Shown piece after piece: positions 9,876 to 19,994 of a DNA stretch of 64,000 bases. Position 1 is the first letter of the stretch. Each line of letters opens with the position of its first letter. The notes beneath the pieces are model-generated. The model was given only the letters and a program-made list of their open reading frames with translations, ran no database searches and was not told the DNA's origin. The translations under genes were made by a program, and so were the position numbers. This DNA is from Bathynomus jamesi (Eukaryota; Arthropoda; Malacostraca; Isopoda; Cirolanidae), in NCBI GenBank assembly GCA_023014485.1, contig JAJOZX010008816.1:76001-140000 (forward strand), in the 5' to 3' direction.

Positions 9876-12637
9876 AGGCCACCTACGTCAAGAAGCCAAA
9901 CGAGGTATGCGCTCGCCACCTGTTGTCCACCCGTCACCAAAAGCCCGAGGAAACCCTCGATGAGTACTTGCAAATTCTTCAACAACTAGCCAATGACTGC
10001 AACTTCAAATCGGTTTCCGCCGACGAAAACAGGAGTTCATCTGTGAGAGACGCTTTCATCCGAGGAATTAGAGATAGCGCCATCCGCACCCGCTTACTCG
10101 AAAATGACACACTCTCACTGGAAAAGGCTATCGTCCAGGCTCGAACATTAGATCAGGCCCAGAAAAACTCAGAATCGTACCTCACTCATTACGGTGCTGT
10201 TGCAGCCACTGGCTCTCGCCACGAACCGTCGCCGACTACTGACTCTGCCCGGCCTGCCTGCGTCCAAGGAGACGATCTCCCAAACTCTTCAGCCGCTACG
10301 AATTTCGACAACAAAGCCGCTCTGTGCTTCTTCTGCGGGTCTCGACGCCACCCACGAAGCAGGTGTCCAGCAAAGGATTCTATCTGTGCGAAATGTGAAA
10401 AGACCGGCCACTGGGCCAAAGTCTGCCGCTCAAGTACTTCCTCGGCACGTCAAAAACAGGATAAAACCACAGCGTCTCATTCAGCCGCAGCATTAGCGAC
10501 CATTAGTACCACTCTATCGTGTAGCTCCTCCATGCCTACCAACTCAACAGTCGATATCCTCGTCAACGGCCGTTCGTGTCTCGCCTTGTTGGATACTGGC
10601 AGCTCGGACAACTTCATTCGTGAGGATCTAGCCAAACACTTAGAGCTGCCCATTCTTCCGCACTCGGGCGTCGTATCAATGGCTTCGCCTAATCTATCCG
10701 CAGCCATCTCAGGTCGATGTACAGTGAAGGTTACGATGGGAGACCGCGACTACGAAAAGCTCGAACTATCCGTCTTGTCGGATCTGTGCGCTGACATAAT
10801 ACTCGGTACCCCATTCTTAATCAGACACAAGGAATTGAACATCAATTTCGGAGGTCCGGAGCCAGCACTCCATATATGCGGCCTTACTCGATCAAGAATT
10901 TCAGCCCCACCACTATTCGGCAACTTAACTGCCGATTGTCGTCCCATCGCCACGAAGTCCAGACGATTTTGCTCTGAGGACAAAATTTTCATTGGGAAAG
11001 AAATCGAAAAGCTACTCAGGGATGAGATAATTGAACCCAGTAACTCACCCTGGCGTGCTCAAGTAGTCATCACATCTACCGAAACAAAAAAAAAACGCAT
11101 GGTAATCGATTTCTCTCAAACCGTCAACCGATTTACCATGCTAGATGCATATCCTCTTCCGCGAATCGATGATATAGCCAACAAAGTCTCACAACACAAA
11201 TACTACAGCGTAATTGATCTGTCAAGCGCATACTACCAGGTAGAAATCGATCCGTCTGAACGACCTTTCACAGCATTCGAGGCTGACGGAAATCTATACC
11301 AATTCAGAAGGATCCCTATGGGAGTAACTAACGGAGCCGCGGCCTTCCAGCGCGTCATGAACGAATTCATATCCTCGAACAACTTATCATCAACATACGC
11401 CTACCTCGACGATCTCACCATCTGCGGAACCACTTGGGAAGAGCACGATGAGAACCTTCGACATTTCTGGGAAGCCGCTAAACGAGTAAATCTGAGTCTA
11501 AACAAGGAAAAATGCAAGCTTTCGATGACATCAGTGCACCTGCTCGGATATTCTATCTCTCATGGCGTATTGCGGCCCGATCCCGAACGCCTCCGGCCAC
11601 TACAAGAACTTCAAACTCCTCGCAACAAGTCGTCTCTACAACGCGTAATCGGACTATTCGCATACTATGCTAAATGGATTCAGAACTATTCCCTCAAGAT
11701 CAAACCTCTGCTCAACGTTTCATCATTCCCATTAACTCGCGAGGAAGTATCAACGATCCAAACACTCAAAGATGATATCTCGAAAGCTGTCGTCGGTTCA
11801 ATCGATGAAGAACTGCCGTTCACTGTGGAGACGGACGCTTCCTCTTCAGCAATCGGAGCCACCCTCACCCAGAACGGCCGCCCGGTGGCGTTCTTTTCTC
11901 GCGCTCTGAATAACACAGAACGTCGCCATCACATCGTTGAAAAGGAGGCATACGCTGTAATCGAATCCATTCGCAAGTGGAAGCACTTCTTAGCTTATCG
12001 ACACTTTACTGTCGTCACCGACCAGCGGAGCGTATCTTTCATGTTCGATGGAAAAGCTACTGGTCGTATTAAGAACGATAAGATTCTCCGTTGGCGTGTA
12101 GAACTAGCCGGCTACTCATTCACAATAAAATACAGACCGGGCCCCGAGAACCGAGCCGCAGACGCATTGTCGCGATCCTTTTGCGCTGCTACTCCAAGAA
12201 TATCCCTCGCCCAGCTGCATGTTAATCTGATACACCCAGGAGTCCGCCGAATGACTCATTTTGTGAGAGCTAGGAACCTACCATTCTCAGTGGATGACAT
12301 CAAACGAGTTACGTCGGAATGCCAAACATGCGCTAAATGTAAGCCACAGTACTATAAACCAGAAGTTAGTCACTTAATACGGGCCATGTCCCCGTTTGAC
12401 CGACTTAACATCGACTTTAAAGGCCCGCTTCCGAGCGCAACTTCGCGACCTTACATCCTAACAGTAATCGACGAGTATTCACGCTTTCCTTTTGCCTTCC
12501 CGTGCCGTGATACGAACACGTCAACCGTTATCGCCCGTCTCACCGAGTTATTTTCTACCTGTCGGAACTCCCTCTTACATCCACACAGATCGAGGGACAT
12601 CGTTTATGTCTTCGGAACTAAAACTGTTCCTAACTAA
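9863..12637 (+). CDS. Gypsy gag-pol polyprotein (Gag, PR, RT, RNase H, IN N-terminus)
   Basis: A 924-codon ORF. Residues 1-110 are retrotransposon Gag-like. Two zinc knuckles occupy about 155-188 (CFFCGSRRHPRSRC and CAKCEKTGHWAKVC). The aspartic protease has LLDTGSSDNFI near 243. The reverse transcriptase carries RMVIDFSQ and the catalytic YLDD near 514. RNase H begins FTVETDASSSAIG near 653. The integrase zinc motif (H-H-C-C, LIHPGVRR and CQTCAKCK) lies near 785-835, and the first catalytic Asp is in LNIDFKGPLP. Gag and Pol are fused in one frame. The frame is lost inside the integrase core near 12555 and continues in the frame ending at 13298. Apart from this and the Gag shift it is intact, so the insertion is fairly young. 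Confidence 0.88.
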   Translation: MAALEATYVKKPNEVCARHLLSTRHQKPEETLDEYLQILQQLANDCNFKSVSADENRSSSVRDAFIRGIRDSAIRTRLLENDTLSLEKAIVQARTLDQAQKNSESYLTHYGAVAATGSRHEPSPTTDSARPACVQGDDLPNSSAATNFDNKAALCFFCGSRRHPRSRCPAKDSICAKCEKTGHWAKVCRSSTSSARQKQDKTTASHSAAALATISTTLSCSSSMPTNSTVDILVNGRSCLALLDTGSSDNFIREDLAKHLELPILPHSGVVSMASPNLSAAISGRCTVKVTMGDRDYEKLELSVLSDLCADIILGTPFLIRHKELNINFGGPEPALHICGLTRSRISAPPLFGNLTADCRPIATKSRRFCSEDKIFIGKEIEKLLRDEIIEPSNSPWRAQVVITSTETKKKRMVIDFSQTVNRFTMLDAYPLPRIDDIANKVSQHKYYSVIDLSSAYYQVEIDPSERPFTAFEADGNLYQFRRIPMGVTNGAAAFQRVMNEFISSNNLSSTYAYLDDLTICGTTWEEHDENLRHFWEAAKRVNLSLNKEKCKLSMTSVHLLGYSISHGVLRPDPERLRPLQELQTPRNKSSLQRVIGLFAYYAKWIQNYSLKIKPLLNVSSFPLTREEVSTIQTLKDDISKAVVGSIDEELPFTVETDASSSAIGATLTQNGRPVAFFSRALNNTERRHHIVEKEAYAVIESIRKWKHFLAYRHFTVVTDQRSVSFMFDGKATGRIKNDKILRWRVELAGYSFTIKYRPGPENRAADALSRSFCAATPRISLAQLHVNLIHPGVRRMTHFVRARNLPFSVDDIKRVTSECQTCAKCKPQYYKPEVSHLIRAMSPFDRLNIDFKGPLPSATSRPYILTVIDEYSRFPFAFPCRDTNTSTVIARLTELFSTCRNSLLHPHRSRDIVYVFGTKTVPN

Positions 12638-13298
12638 ACATGGTATCGCGACTAGTCGCACAACGCCGTATCACCCCCAAGGAAACGGGCAATGCGAACG
12701 TTACAATGGAATCATCATGAACACCATCAAACTAGCCATAGAAGATCGCGGGTTGCCGATGTCGCAATGGGAGTCCGTCCTACCAGACGCGCTGCACTCG
12801 ATTAGATCGCTGCTGTGTACGGCCACGAACGAAACTCCTCACGAGCGTCTATTCACGCACCCGCGGCGTACTTCTACCGGTTCTGCACTACCGACGTGGC
12901 TGTCTTCTCCGGGAACTGTACTCCTTCGCCAATTCATTCGCCGATCCAAGAACGACCCCCTCGTCGAGGAAGTTGAGTTAATTGAGGCAAACCCCAACTA
13001 CGCGTTTATACGGCATCCGAATGGGAGAGAAGATACCGTATCCATCAGGGACCTGGCACCGGCGGGACGTAGCAATACGGATGACACGAATCACTATGAA
13101 CCCCCCGTACCCAGTCCGCCAATCAATTCCACCCCGCTAACGGACGACTCAGAACCCGCTGAGATCCGCCGACACACGGTCCCAACAGTTCCAGTCGAAG
13201 TCGAGAGAGGCCCACCTGTGTCAGTAACCTCCGAGACGAGTCCCCCTCTGAGAAGAAGCACTCGAATCAGATACCCAGCTCAACGCCTAAACTTGTAG
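12555..13298 (+). CDS. Gypsy integrase C-terminal part (out of frame with main ORF)
   Basis: This continues the integrase core: HTDRGTSFMSSELKLF holds the second catalytic Asp, and YHPQGNGQCERYNG holds the Glu region. An integrase C-terminal region follows, ending LRRSTRIRYPAQRLNL. A single-base shift near 12555 separates it from the upstream ORF. The stop at 13298 is about 70 bp before the polypurine tract. Confidence 0.8.
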   Translation, partial: LPVGTPSYIHTDRGTSFMSSELKLFLTKHGIATSRTTPYHPQGNGQCERYNGIIMNTIKLAIEDRGLPMSQWESVLPDALHSIRSLLCTATNETPHERLFTHPRRTSTGSALPTWLSSPGTVLLRQFIRRSKNDPLVEEVELIEANPNYAFIRHPNGREDTVSIRDLAPAGRSNTDDTNHYEPPVPSPPINSTPLTDDSEPAEIRRHTVPTVPVEVERGPPVSVTSETSPPLRRSTRIRYPAQRLNL

Positions 13299-13367
13299 AC
13301 TCTTCTTTCTTCCAAAATATCTTGAACTTGTCGTTTTGTTTCTTACCGTGCAATGTATCACGTATTA

Positions 13368-13383
13368 TAAAAGAAGAGAGGAA
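13368..13383 (+). other. Polypurine tract of the retrotransposon
   Basis: taaaagaagagaggaa directly precedes the TGT of the 3' LTR, where plus-strand DNA priming occurs in LTR elements. Confidence 0.7.
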
Positions 13384-13536
13384 TGTAATGAGTCTTTACT
13401 GATTATTGTTTTCTGTGTAACAAGTCTTTACTAATTATTGTTTTCTGTGTTTCAGATCTATGCTATGTTTATGTTGAATAAAGCCTCAAATTGGCCTTTA
13501 CTTTATCTTTAGCCCGCTAACAAACGCGGCACCACA
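13384..13536 (+). repeat. 3' LTR (153 bp)
   Basis: Begins TGTAATGAGTC and ends GGCACCACA (TG...CA). It contains a short internal duplication (tctttact, then attattgttttctgtgt, twice) and AATAAA at about 13477. Confidence 0.75.
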
Positions 13537-13828
13537 GTCAATAACTGGGTGGATGAAACCAATTGGTTGCTCACCAGAGTTATTCTCCACACTAGTATTT
13601 ATATACTGTGTGACAAGAGCGTGCTCGGTAATAGATATACATTACCGATCAACCAACCGAGGAAAAAACCAAGACGACGCTGGTGGAAAAAGCCCCGCGA
13701 AAAGGAGAACAAAGGAGAACGAAAACGAGGAACGGGGCGATAAGACGGAACGAGAGAAGGGGGAAGAACAGACACCGAAAAAAGATCCCCACCAGCAAGT
13801 ACGCTCTCGACAATTATACAGGAAGGAG
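13537..13828 (+). repeat. Right copy of the 292-bp direct repeat
   Basis: Nearly identical to 9232-9524 and directly abutting the 3' LTR end. After ggaaggag the sequence leaves the repeat and continues as hAT-element interior. Confidence 0.8.
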
Positions 13829-14729
13829 AAAAGAGACTCTCTAATAACTAGCAGTAAGTGATTAATTGTGTTTTAACCCAGTCTAAAGTAAACTCATTAA
13901 ATTAAGCTCGGTCAGACAAATTAGGCCTACATTGTGGCCTAAGACACAATGTAGCTTAACAAAGGTGAAGGTAGATTGCCCTAACCTAATTTGGTGAGGA
14001 ATCCTACTGTGGACCTCAATTTATCTGCCCGCTCTGGACCATTTCCGGAATCTCTAGGCTGACCCCTACAAGGCTAGACTTAATCTACTCTATAGTTAGA
14101 CTGTATGAATTGGTCCACAATTAACCCACCCCTTATATCTCCAGAGCATTTTTCACACCCGTTAGACCTATTTTTCGATTTTTAAGGACTCGCCGCCACC
14201 GGAAGGTATTGACGTAGATCAAAAAAATTGTACACACTTTATTTTCTCTCCAAATCGCAACTTTTCCGCACTACCCCCAATCAAATATAGAAAAAAGTGT
14301 AAAAACGAGCCGCCCTAACGTACAGTATTCATAAATAAATGACATTTAGATACATAAATATAAATAATTATATGTAACCATCTATGTAACATCACACAAA
14401 AGAACGCCTAACATGCACAACACTTGGAAGCGGCACTATGCACATACACAACCACTCTCCACCACTATCCACGCAATACAACAGGAAACAACTGACCGCA
14501 ACCTCATAAGAGGGCTGGTTCCAATAATATTCCGGTGGCGTCACCTTCACTTTAACGACTCGAAGTCCGCTAAAGTGAAGTTCGGTGATGCTAACAGACT
14601 TTTTTAGCAGAAATCTTCACTTTAACGACCTGTATTACGTTAAACTGAATGTTAACGACCAGACAGCGATTTAGTCTGTCCAAGTGAAGTTTCCGCTAAT
14701 ATGAAAGTCGTTAACGCGGGGGGTTTCTG

Positions 14730-15124
14730 TAGTTGGGGGCGTTGATGTCGTGCTGACAGTCTGTTATATGATCATTGCGTTCAGAGGTAGTATAAGGGTC
14801 AGGCCTAAATTTCATACTTTTATGGAATTATTTTAACATTATTGATATCACATTTTTTTTTTTTTAATAAAAGTATTCAGATCGCCTGTTTAGTGTCTTC
14901 AAATAAAAAATCTCTTGGGGAAACTGTTTCTACAGGAACGACCTTTATTTTAAAGCATAACCTTTGCTATTTCGAAAGAAATCATTGTGGTAAAAATGTT
15001 CTGTACATCTCATTTTTAGCAAATAATGACAAGGATTTGGGGAACGCAACTTCATGAATAGTTTCGGTAAATTGTGGTATTTGTAATATGAGCGATTAAA
15101 ACGTGAATCTTGTGTACCGAAATA
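14730..15124. other. Non-coding stretch, nothing recognised
   Basis: AT-rich with a poly-T run near 14853. ORFs here are short, overlap on opposite strands and have no recognisable domain. Confidence 0.3.
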
Positions 15125-15496
15125 CAAGAATACCTCGAAATTCGTCGTTAATTCGTTCCGGAATAACACGACGAAATACAAAACGACGAAATTCGAGATA
15201 GATTATAACATGTTTCAATGAGAAAATATTTTACTCTATTATGTTATGTTATGTTATGTTATTAAACAGATTAATTAATCAAATTTTACTCATTTTTCAG
15301 CAAAATATAATGTATATTGCGTTGGTAAACAGTTGAATTTCATCAATTTCGATCGTTTTTTTTTTCACATTTTAAAAAAAAACGACGAATCTGCTAATAG
15401 TATGAACGACGGAGTGTGAAACTATAGGTAGTAAAAGATTGACGACGAATCTGCGAAACGACGAAATTCGAAACGACGAATTTTGAGGTATTCCTG
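15125..15496. mobile_element. Non-autonomous Tigger-type element (372 bp)
   Basis: Inverted ends: CAAGAATACCTCGAAATTCG at the left and the complement of CAGGAATACCTCAAAATTCG at the right. TA lies outside both ends (15123-15124 and 15497-15498). The ends resemble the CAGG-ATACCTC type of Tigger1. The interior has several cgacgaaat repeats and no ORF. Confidence 0.7.
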
Positions 15497-15539
15497 TAGA
15501 GGATTTTAGACTTTAAAGTGATAACACACATGTTGCTAT

Positions 15540-15727
15540 AGGCCTCGTTATAGGTAGCTTAGTGGTCTCGGTGTCTAACTGAAGGTAAGGTTCTGGGTTC
15601 TCCCAGCTACTGGCTCCTGGGATGGATTGGGCCGGTTATTCACCCTCGGGCTTAGGTAACCATGATGCACTCTCACCCCTACGCAGTGGGGAAACGAATT
15701 TCCACGTTGTTACCTTTTTTTTTCTAA
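15540..15727 (+). repeat. tRNA-derived SINE (same family as 3724-3915)
   Basis: The head ggtagcttagtgg resembles an A box and ggttctgggttctcccag resembles a B box. The body has tggctcctgggatggattg, matching the SINE at 3724-3915. It ends in a poly-T run on this strand. Confidence 0.55.
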
Positions 15728-15991
15728 CTTTGCTATCAAGGATAAGCTGGCCAGACGTTCCAATTTCAGCGGGACTGTCCTGCTTTTGAGTTGTATGTCC
15801 CGCTGTCCCCTAGAAACTTTAGGGGATGCGGAAATGTTCCGCTTTGGGAGATGATGAACTTAAATGTCCCACTTTATCAAAATTACTACCTGTAAGTAAT
15901 ATGACTTTAAGGAACTTTTGGCTATCATAAAGCAAATACATGTGAAAAGTAAGATAATTAAAAGGTAAGCAGGTTATTTTTGTGCATTCAG

Positions 15992-16107
15992 CAAGGCCGT
16001 ACGCAAAGGGGGGGGGGGGTCAACCCCCCCATTGAGAATAAATTTACATTAGACCTTACATTACATAGAATTTACATTGCACACACACACACACACATAT
16101 ATATATA

Positions 16108-16171
<64 letters not shown>

Positions 16172-16798
16172 GAATTTTCTGTAATTTTCCTGAATTTTTA
16201 TGCTAAAATATCGTGATCTTCTGTTTCAGTCACTTGGCAACACTGGTTTAGTCATTGTTGTGATAGTTTGGCCTAAATTTTCTGTCGTTTGCAATTTTAA
16301 TTAGAAACAAATGACCATGAATAAAAAAGAAAATGGAAACACCATATTTAATTATTTTACGAAGAAAGAGAAAATGGACGACCATGTAGAGCCTGGGCAG
16401 GTAAGATGCCTTTTTAACCTCAGTTATTGTTATCTGCATATGCCTAATGGACAAGTGATAGCTGATAGCCTATATATATATTTTTATTCTAATTTTGCAT
16501 AAGGCTTATTAATTAGTATTCTGTTACACTAATATTTTTTGTGCGTATTTATCAGTGGCGAAGCCTTCGTTAAGGGGAGGATCCCACTGAATTTGGTAAA
16601 AATATTCAATTTTCCAGATTTGCGTTTTATTTTACAAGAGTGATTAGAATAACGTTAACTCACCAAAATATGTGTCACCATATGATCACAAGTATTAAAC
16701 AATTACATTATCATCTTAAACGAATGAAACCCGATCATAAAGAAATTTTCGATTTCTGACACCCCCCCCCCCAATGCAGAAATCCTGCGTACGCCCTG
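15992..16798. mobile_element. Non-autonomous hAT-type element with long (TA)n
   Basis: Left end CAAGGCCGTACGCAAAGG followed by a G run. Right end is the complement of CAGGGCGTACGCAGGATTTC, also with a G run inside. The flanking 8-mers are gcattcag and gaattcag (7 of 8). A (CA)n(TA)n microsatellite fills 16080-16167. No transposase remains. Confidence 0.6.
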
Positions 16799-17255
16799 GA
16801 ATTCAGTAAATATAATTTTATGTTACAACCTATTTTATACCAGTAGGCTATTGGATGGAAGCGAGCGTAATATTTTCTATTCATTATTCAAGAGATGTCC
16901 CGCTTTTAACTCCAAAAAAATCTGGTCACCTTAATCAAGGAGTACTTCTGTTTAGTTAGTCCTCGTCAAAACACTTTTAAATTTCAAACCAGCGCAAATT
17001 TCACATTAACTCACGAGGCAGCGAGACATTGAATGTAAATTCACAAATTTTCATCTATCGGACTCTTATGCGAAGCCCAAAATTTTAATGGCCGTGGCAT
17101 TTTATAAAAATCAATGAGAGACTAACCTTTCTAGATTTTGCTGGTTTATGAATTTTTTTTACAAGCGTGTAAGGTCACTAAGGAGTATGTTCAGTTGTAA
17201 GCTTTTCTGCCAGGTTGGGCTACGACGTGGCCACGTCGCAACACCGCTTCCCGTT

Positions 17256-17327
17256 AGTTCAGCGAGGTTAAGGGACGTTGAGCGGTCTGTTCAGTAGTTG
17301 GTTGGGTGCCCTTCCTCCGCCTTCAGA
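17256..17327 (+). repeat. 5S rRNA-like SINE head
   Basis: agcgaggttaagggacgttg followed by agtagttggttgggtgcc follows the internal control region of 5S rRNA (gaagttaagcagcgtcggg, then agtacttggatgggtgacc). A weaker match extends to about 17220. It is too diverged to be a 5S gene, so a 5S-derived SINE is likely. Confidence 0.45.
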
Positions 17328-17329
17328 TG

Positions 17330-18210
17330 GTTTGTATCCACGTTAAACTGTAGGTCCAAGGTGGAGTGACAAACTTGACCTTCGTCAAAATGAACAAATC
17401 GGGTGGAAGCAAAACCAAGGTTATATATCTGTTTTCTTGCATCTGTATTTCATTAAAATTTAGCAATTAAGTTCATTGTGAATTGGTTACTAATAGAAAA
17501 AGCAGAATAAGGTTATTAGAAAGGTAAATTACGCTAGCAAAATATGCCGCGAAAATTTGACGGTTTCCATTACTGTATTTATATATATATATATATATAT
17601 ATAATAATAATGGAGACGTTTTTATTATGTATAGTGCGCTATTAGAAACCTTTCCTGTGTATAGGTGCGACGTTTGAAATCTACACCAGAACAATTCAGT
17701 TGATAATCAGACTGTACATAATCCTCACCAGGAAGAGAACTGCTACTCTCAATCTCAATCACTGAAGTTAAACTTCCAGAATTTACATCTTTAGCTAAGC
17801 ACTTGGTCACCCGTGTGTTTATGGAACGTATTATTTATCACAAAACAATGCTTCTCTTGTTTTTTTCCTATTCCTTTGTAACCTATCCTTCCCAACATAT
17901 CCTAATTTAATTTTACACCTTTTATCCCTTCAAATTCATCATTTGTTACTCGCCATTTTTTTTTATTTTATCTTGCAGACCAGTCATGTCAGAGGATATC
18001 TGTTCGAAATTTATGTCATTCACATTCTCATAATTAACTCTTTAAGACCTAACTACGTACTATGTACGCATCATCACCACAGACGAACTAACTACTGCAT
18101 GTACACCATACGATATTAATTTTCATGCCCGCATTTGAATGGGCGTAAAAGAAACTCCGTCTGTGGGACCATTACCCATATTGTTGACTGATTTCGGTTT
18201 TTGACTGCTA
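17330..18210. other. Non-coding stretch
   Basis: AT-rich with a (TA)n run at 17579-17602. A segment at 18040-18190 (ttaactctttaagacctaac) resembles the piggyBac MITE start at 5228, but no right end is clear. Confidence 0.3.
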
Positions 18211-18214
18211 GGTT

Positions 18215-18293
18215 TAAGTCAATAAATAAATAAATAAATAAAATATTATATTATATTATATTATATTATATTATATTTATATTTATATATTTA

Positions 18294-18334
<41 letters not shown>

Positions 18335-18366
18335 TGTATATATACACACACACACACACACACACA
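18215..18366. repeat. Compound microsatellite AAAT/ATATT/TA/CA
   Basis: Consecutive runs of aaat, atatt, ta and ca units. No coding content. Confidence 0.9.
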
Positions 18367-19020
18367 GTGTTAATTTATGAAAAGAAATGTCTACTACATA
18401 TGAGATGCCATATTTAAAAAGATTTCTTTCATCACGCTTCTTCCTTACTGCAAAGAGGAAGAAACATCACTGCAGTCTCTCTGCATTCTCAGCTTACCAA
18501 CACCATCAGTCCTGCAATTTTTCTCTATTTACTTGAATAACTTTGCCTGAATGTCGCTCGGAGCACCGAAATTGCTTATTGACACCATATTTTATTCAAT
18601 TTTTTAAGGCAGAAAGTAAATTCCACTCAAACTTCATTGCAGTATATGCAGGCAGTAAAATCATAGCGAAACAATTACCTATGTGACTGTTAGTATAGTT
18701 AAATTGACTTTATGCTGATGATTATAAATGCAGTGATATAATTTCGTCTCGCTTTTCAAATAGAGTACCCCTGCTTGTTATAAAATTGTATAAAATTGCA
18801 CACACACACCCACAGCCACACCCACACACACACACATGTGCGCGTCTCCGCATGAGCGAGGTACCAACTTTTTTAAATCTACTTGTCTAAAATATTAATT
18901 AACCAAACCTAATTTAATCTAAATTTAATGCCGTCCAACAGAGGAGGGTGTGATAAATGTTTCAGACGCAATTGAGGGGCCAAACGATGCTCTCTAAGTC
19001 AATAAATAGTGAGGTACTCG

Positions 19021-19073
19021 ACTAGCCTAGCCTAGCCTAGCCTAGCCTAACTTAACGTAACCTAGCCTAATCA
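19021..19073. repeat. Degenerate CCTAG/CCTAA telomere-like repeat
   Basis: Six tandem cctag units followed by cctaacttaacgtaacctag. The arthropod telomere repeat is TTAGG (CCTAA on the other strand). A second short block is at 21214-21256. Confidence 0.55.
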
Positions 19074-19075
19074 GG

Positions 19076-19839
19076 ACCAATATGTCTTTTTTTCCGACAA
19101 TAAAAATGTTTTTAGATTTTGCTTATAGATTTTTTTAATGTTCCGAGGTACCAAAAGTGTTACCCTACAAAAAATTACCCCACTTTATATGTGAATTGTC
19201 ACACACTCGACTACACTTAAGTTATGCCCAGTTGCCTACGCACACGCGCATATATATTTAGAGAGAGAGAGAGAGAATATGAGCAGGTATAATTTTATGG
19301 CATGTTTTAAAGAAAGATATAAATAAGGCCCCTTTGAATCTTTTGGTTCATTTTAAAATATGAATCGCAATACAGTAAATATAACGTCGTAAACCAAATT
19401 AAATTGAAAAGATACTTATGTTTCTAATGATATATTTTGAAGACAAGTTTTTAAGAGTATTATTATTATTAGTATTCTTATTATTCTTTTTCTTCGTCTT
19501 ATTATTTTTTTAACAACTTTTATTAATAAGAAAATAAATACATTAGTTTTACAATGACATGAATAATTGTGAAGCTCGACTATTTATTTTATTTAATTTG
19601 GCCCTTAAGCTTTAAACTTTATTGGGCTCTTATTAAAAATAAACATCTAGTTGTTATTAATTAATAATAAATAAATAAATAAATAAGTAAAAAAGTATTA
19701 TTAATAGTTAAAGTATGTATTAATCTTAAATTATCACTACTGACATGACACTAGTGATTACACACGAGGAATTAATAAACAATAGCAATGGACATTAATC
19801 CTAGATTTTTGTTAGTATGCCATTATTAATCGGGATTTC
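19076..19839. other. Non-coding stretch
   Basis: AT-rich, with GA and TTA/TAAA microsatellites. No gene seen. Confidence 0.3.
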
Positions 19840-19973
19840 GGCTAACTAACGAAAATATCACGACCTAACCTAAGCAATCGTTAGGTCAACTGTACGCCCT
19901 TGACGATTGGTTAGGTTAGGTCGTGATATTTTCGTTAGTTAGCCTTATAAAGCTAACTAAAAAAGGCTGGGGG
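19840..19973. mobile_element. Palindromic MITE, copy 1
   Basis: ggctaactaacgaaaatatc at 19840 pairs with its complement ending at 19944, and cgacctaacc with ggttaggtcg. Positions 19875-19973 match 29796-29894 at 98 of 99 bases. Non-coding. Confidence 0.7.
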
Positions 19974-19994
19974 CCCTGATCTTCAGGTGATCCT

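Larger units (their letters stand above)
9526..13536 (+). mobile_element. Gypsy-type (Metaviridae) LTR retrotransposon, 5' LTR truncated
   Basis: The internal order gag, protease, reverse transcriptase, RNase H, integrase is that of Ty3/Gypsy elements. The 3' LTR (13384-13536) starts TGTAATGAG, ends CACCACA, contains AATAAA and is preceded by the polypurine tract aaaagaagagaggaa. At the left only the last 49 bp of the LTR survive (9526-9574). No primer-binding site is obvious after 9574. The body lies in a hAT-type element between two copies of a 292-bp repeat. Confidence 0.85.
8703..14317. mobile_element. hAT-type element with 8-bp duplication, carrying a retrotransposon
   Basis: The element begins TAGGGCGGCTCG and ends CGAGCCGCCCTA. 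The inverted ends extend about 160 bp (8703-8866 and 14160-14317) and include ccttccggtggcggcgag and its complement. The 8-mer acgtacag flanks both sides (8695-8702 and 14318-14325). An 8-bp duplication plus a TAGGG end fits the hAT consensus YARNG. Without the Gypsy insertion the element is about 1.3 kb with no transposase, so it is non-autonomous. It lies in the Tigger element. Confidence 0.8.
6430..14729. mobile_element. Tigger/pogo-type DNA transposon, host of a nested pair
   Basis: The ends are inverted, CAGTAGACCCTCACATTAACG at the left and the complement of CAGAAACCCCCCGCGTTAACG at the right (15 of 21 positions agree). TA lies directly outside each end (6428-6429 and 14730-14731), the duplication expected of Tc1/mariner/pogo elements. 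A broken pogo-type transposase is on the minus strand at 6645-8506. The right arm carries several tcactttaacgac subterminal repeats (14540-14640). If the hAT insertion and its duplication are removed, the element is about 2.7 kb, a usual Tigger length. Confidence 0.75.

Noticed and set aside
16080..16190. ORFs rich in Ile-Tyr repeats (also near 29600, 32330, 47100, 54300)
   Set aside because: They are translations of (TA)n and (CA)n microsatellites on both strands.
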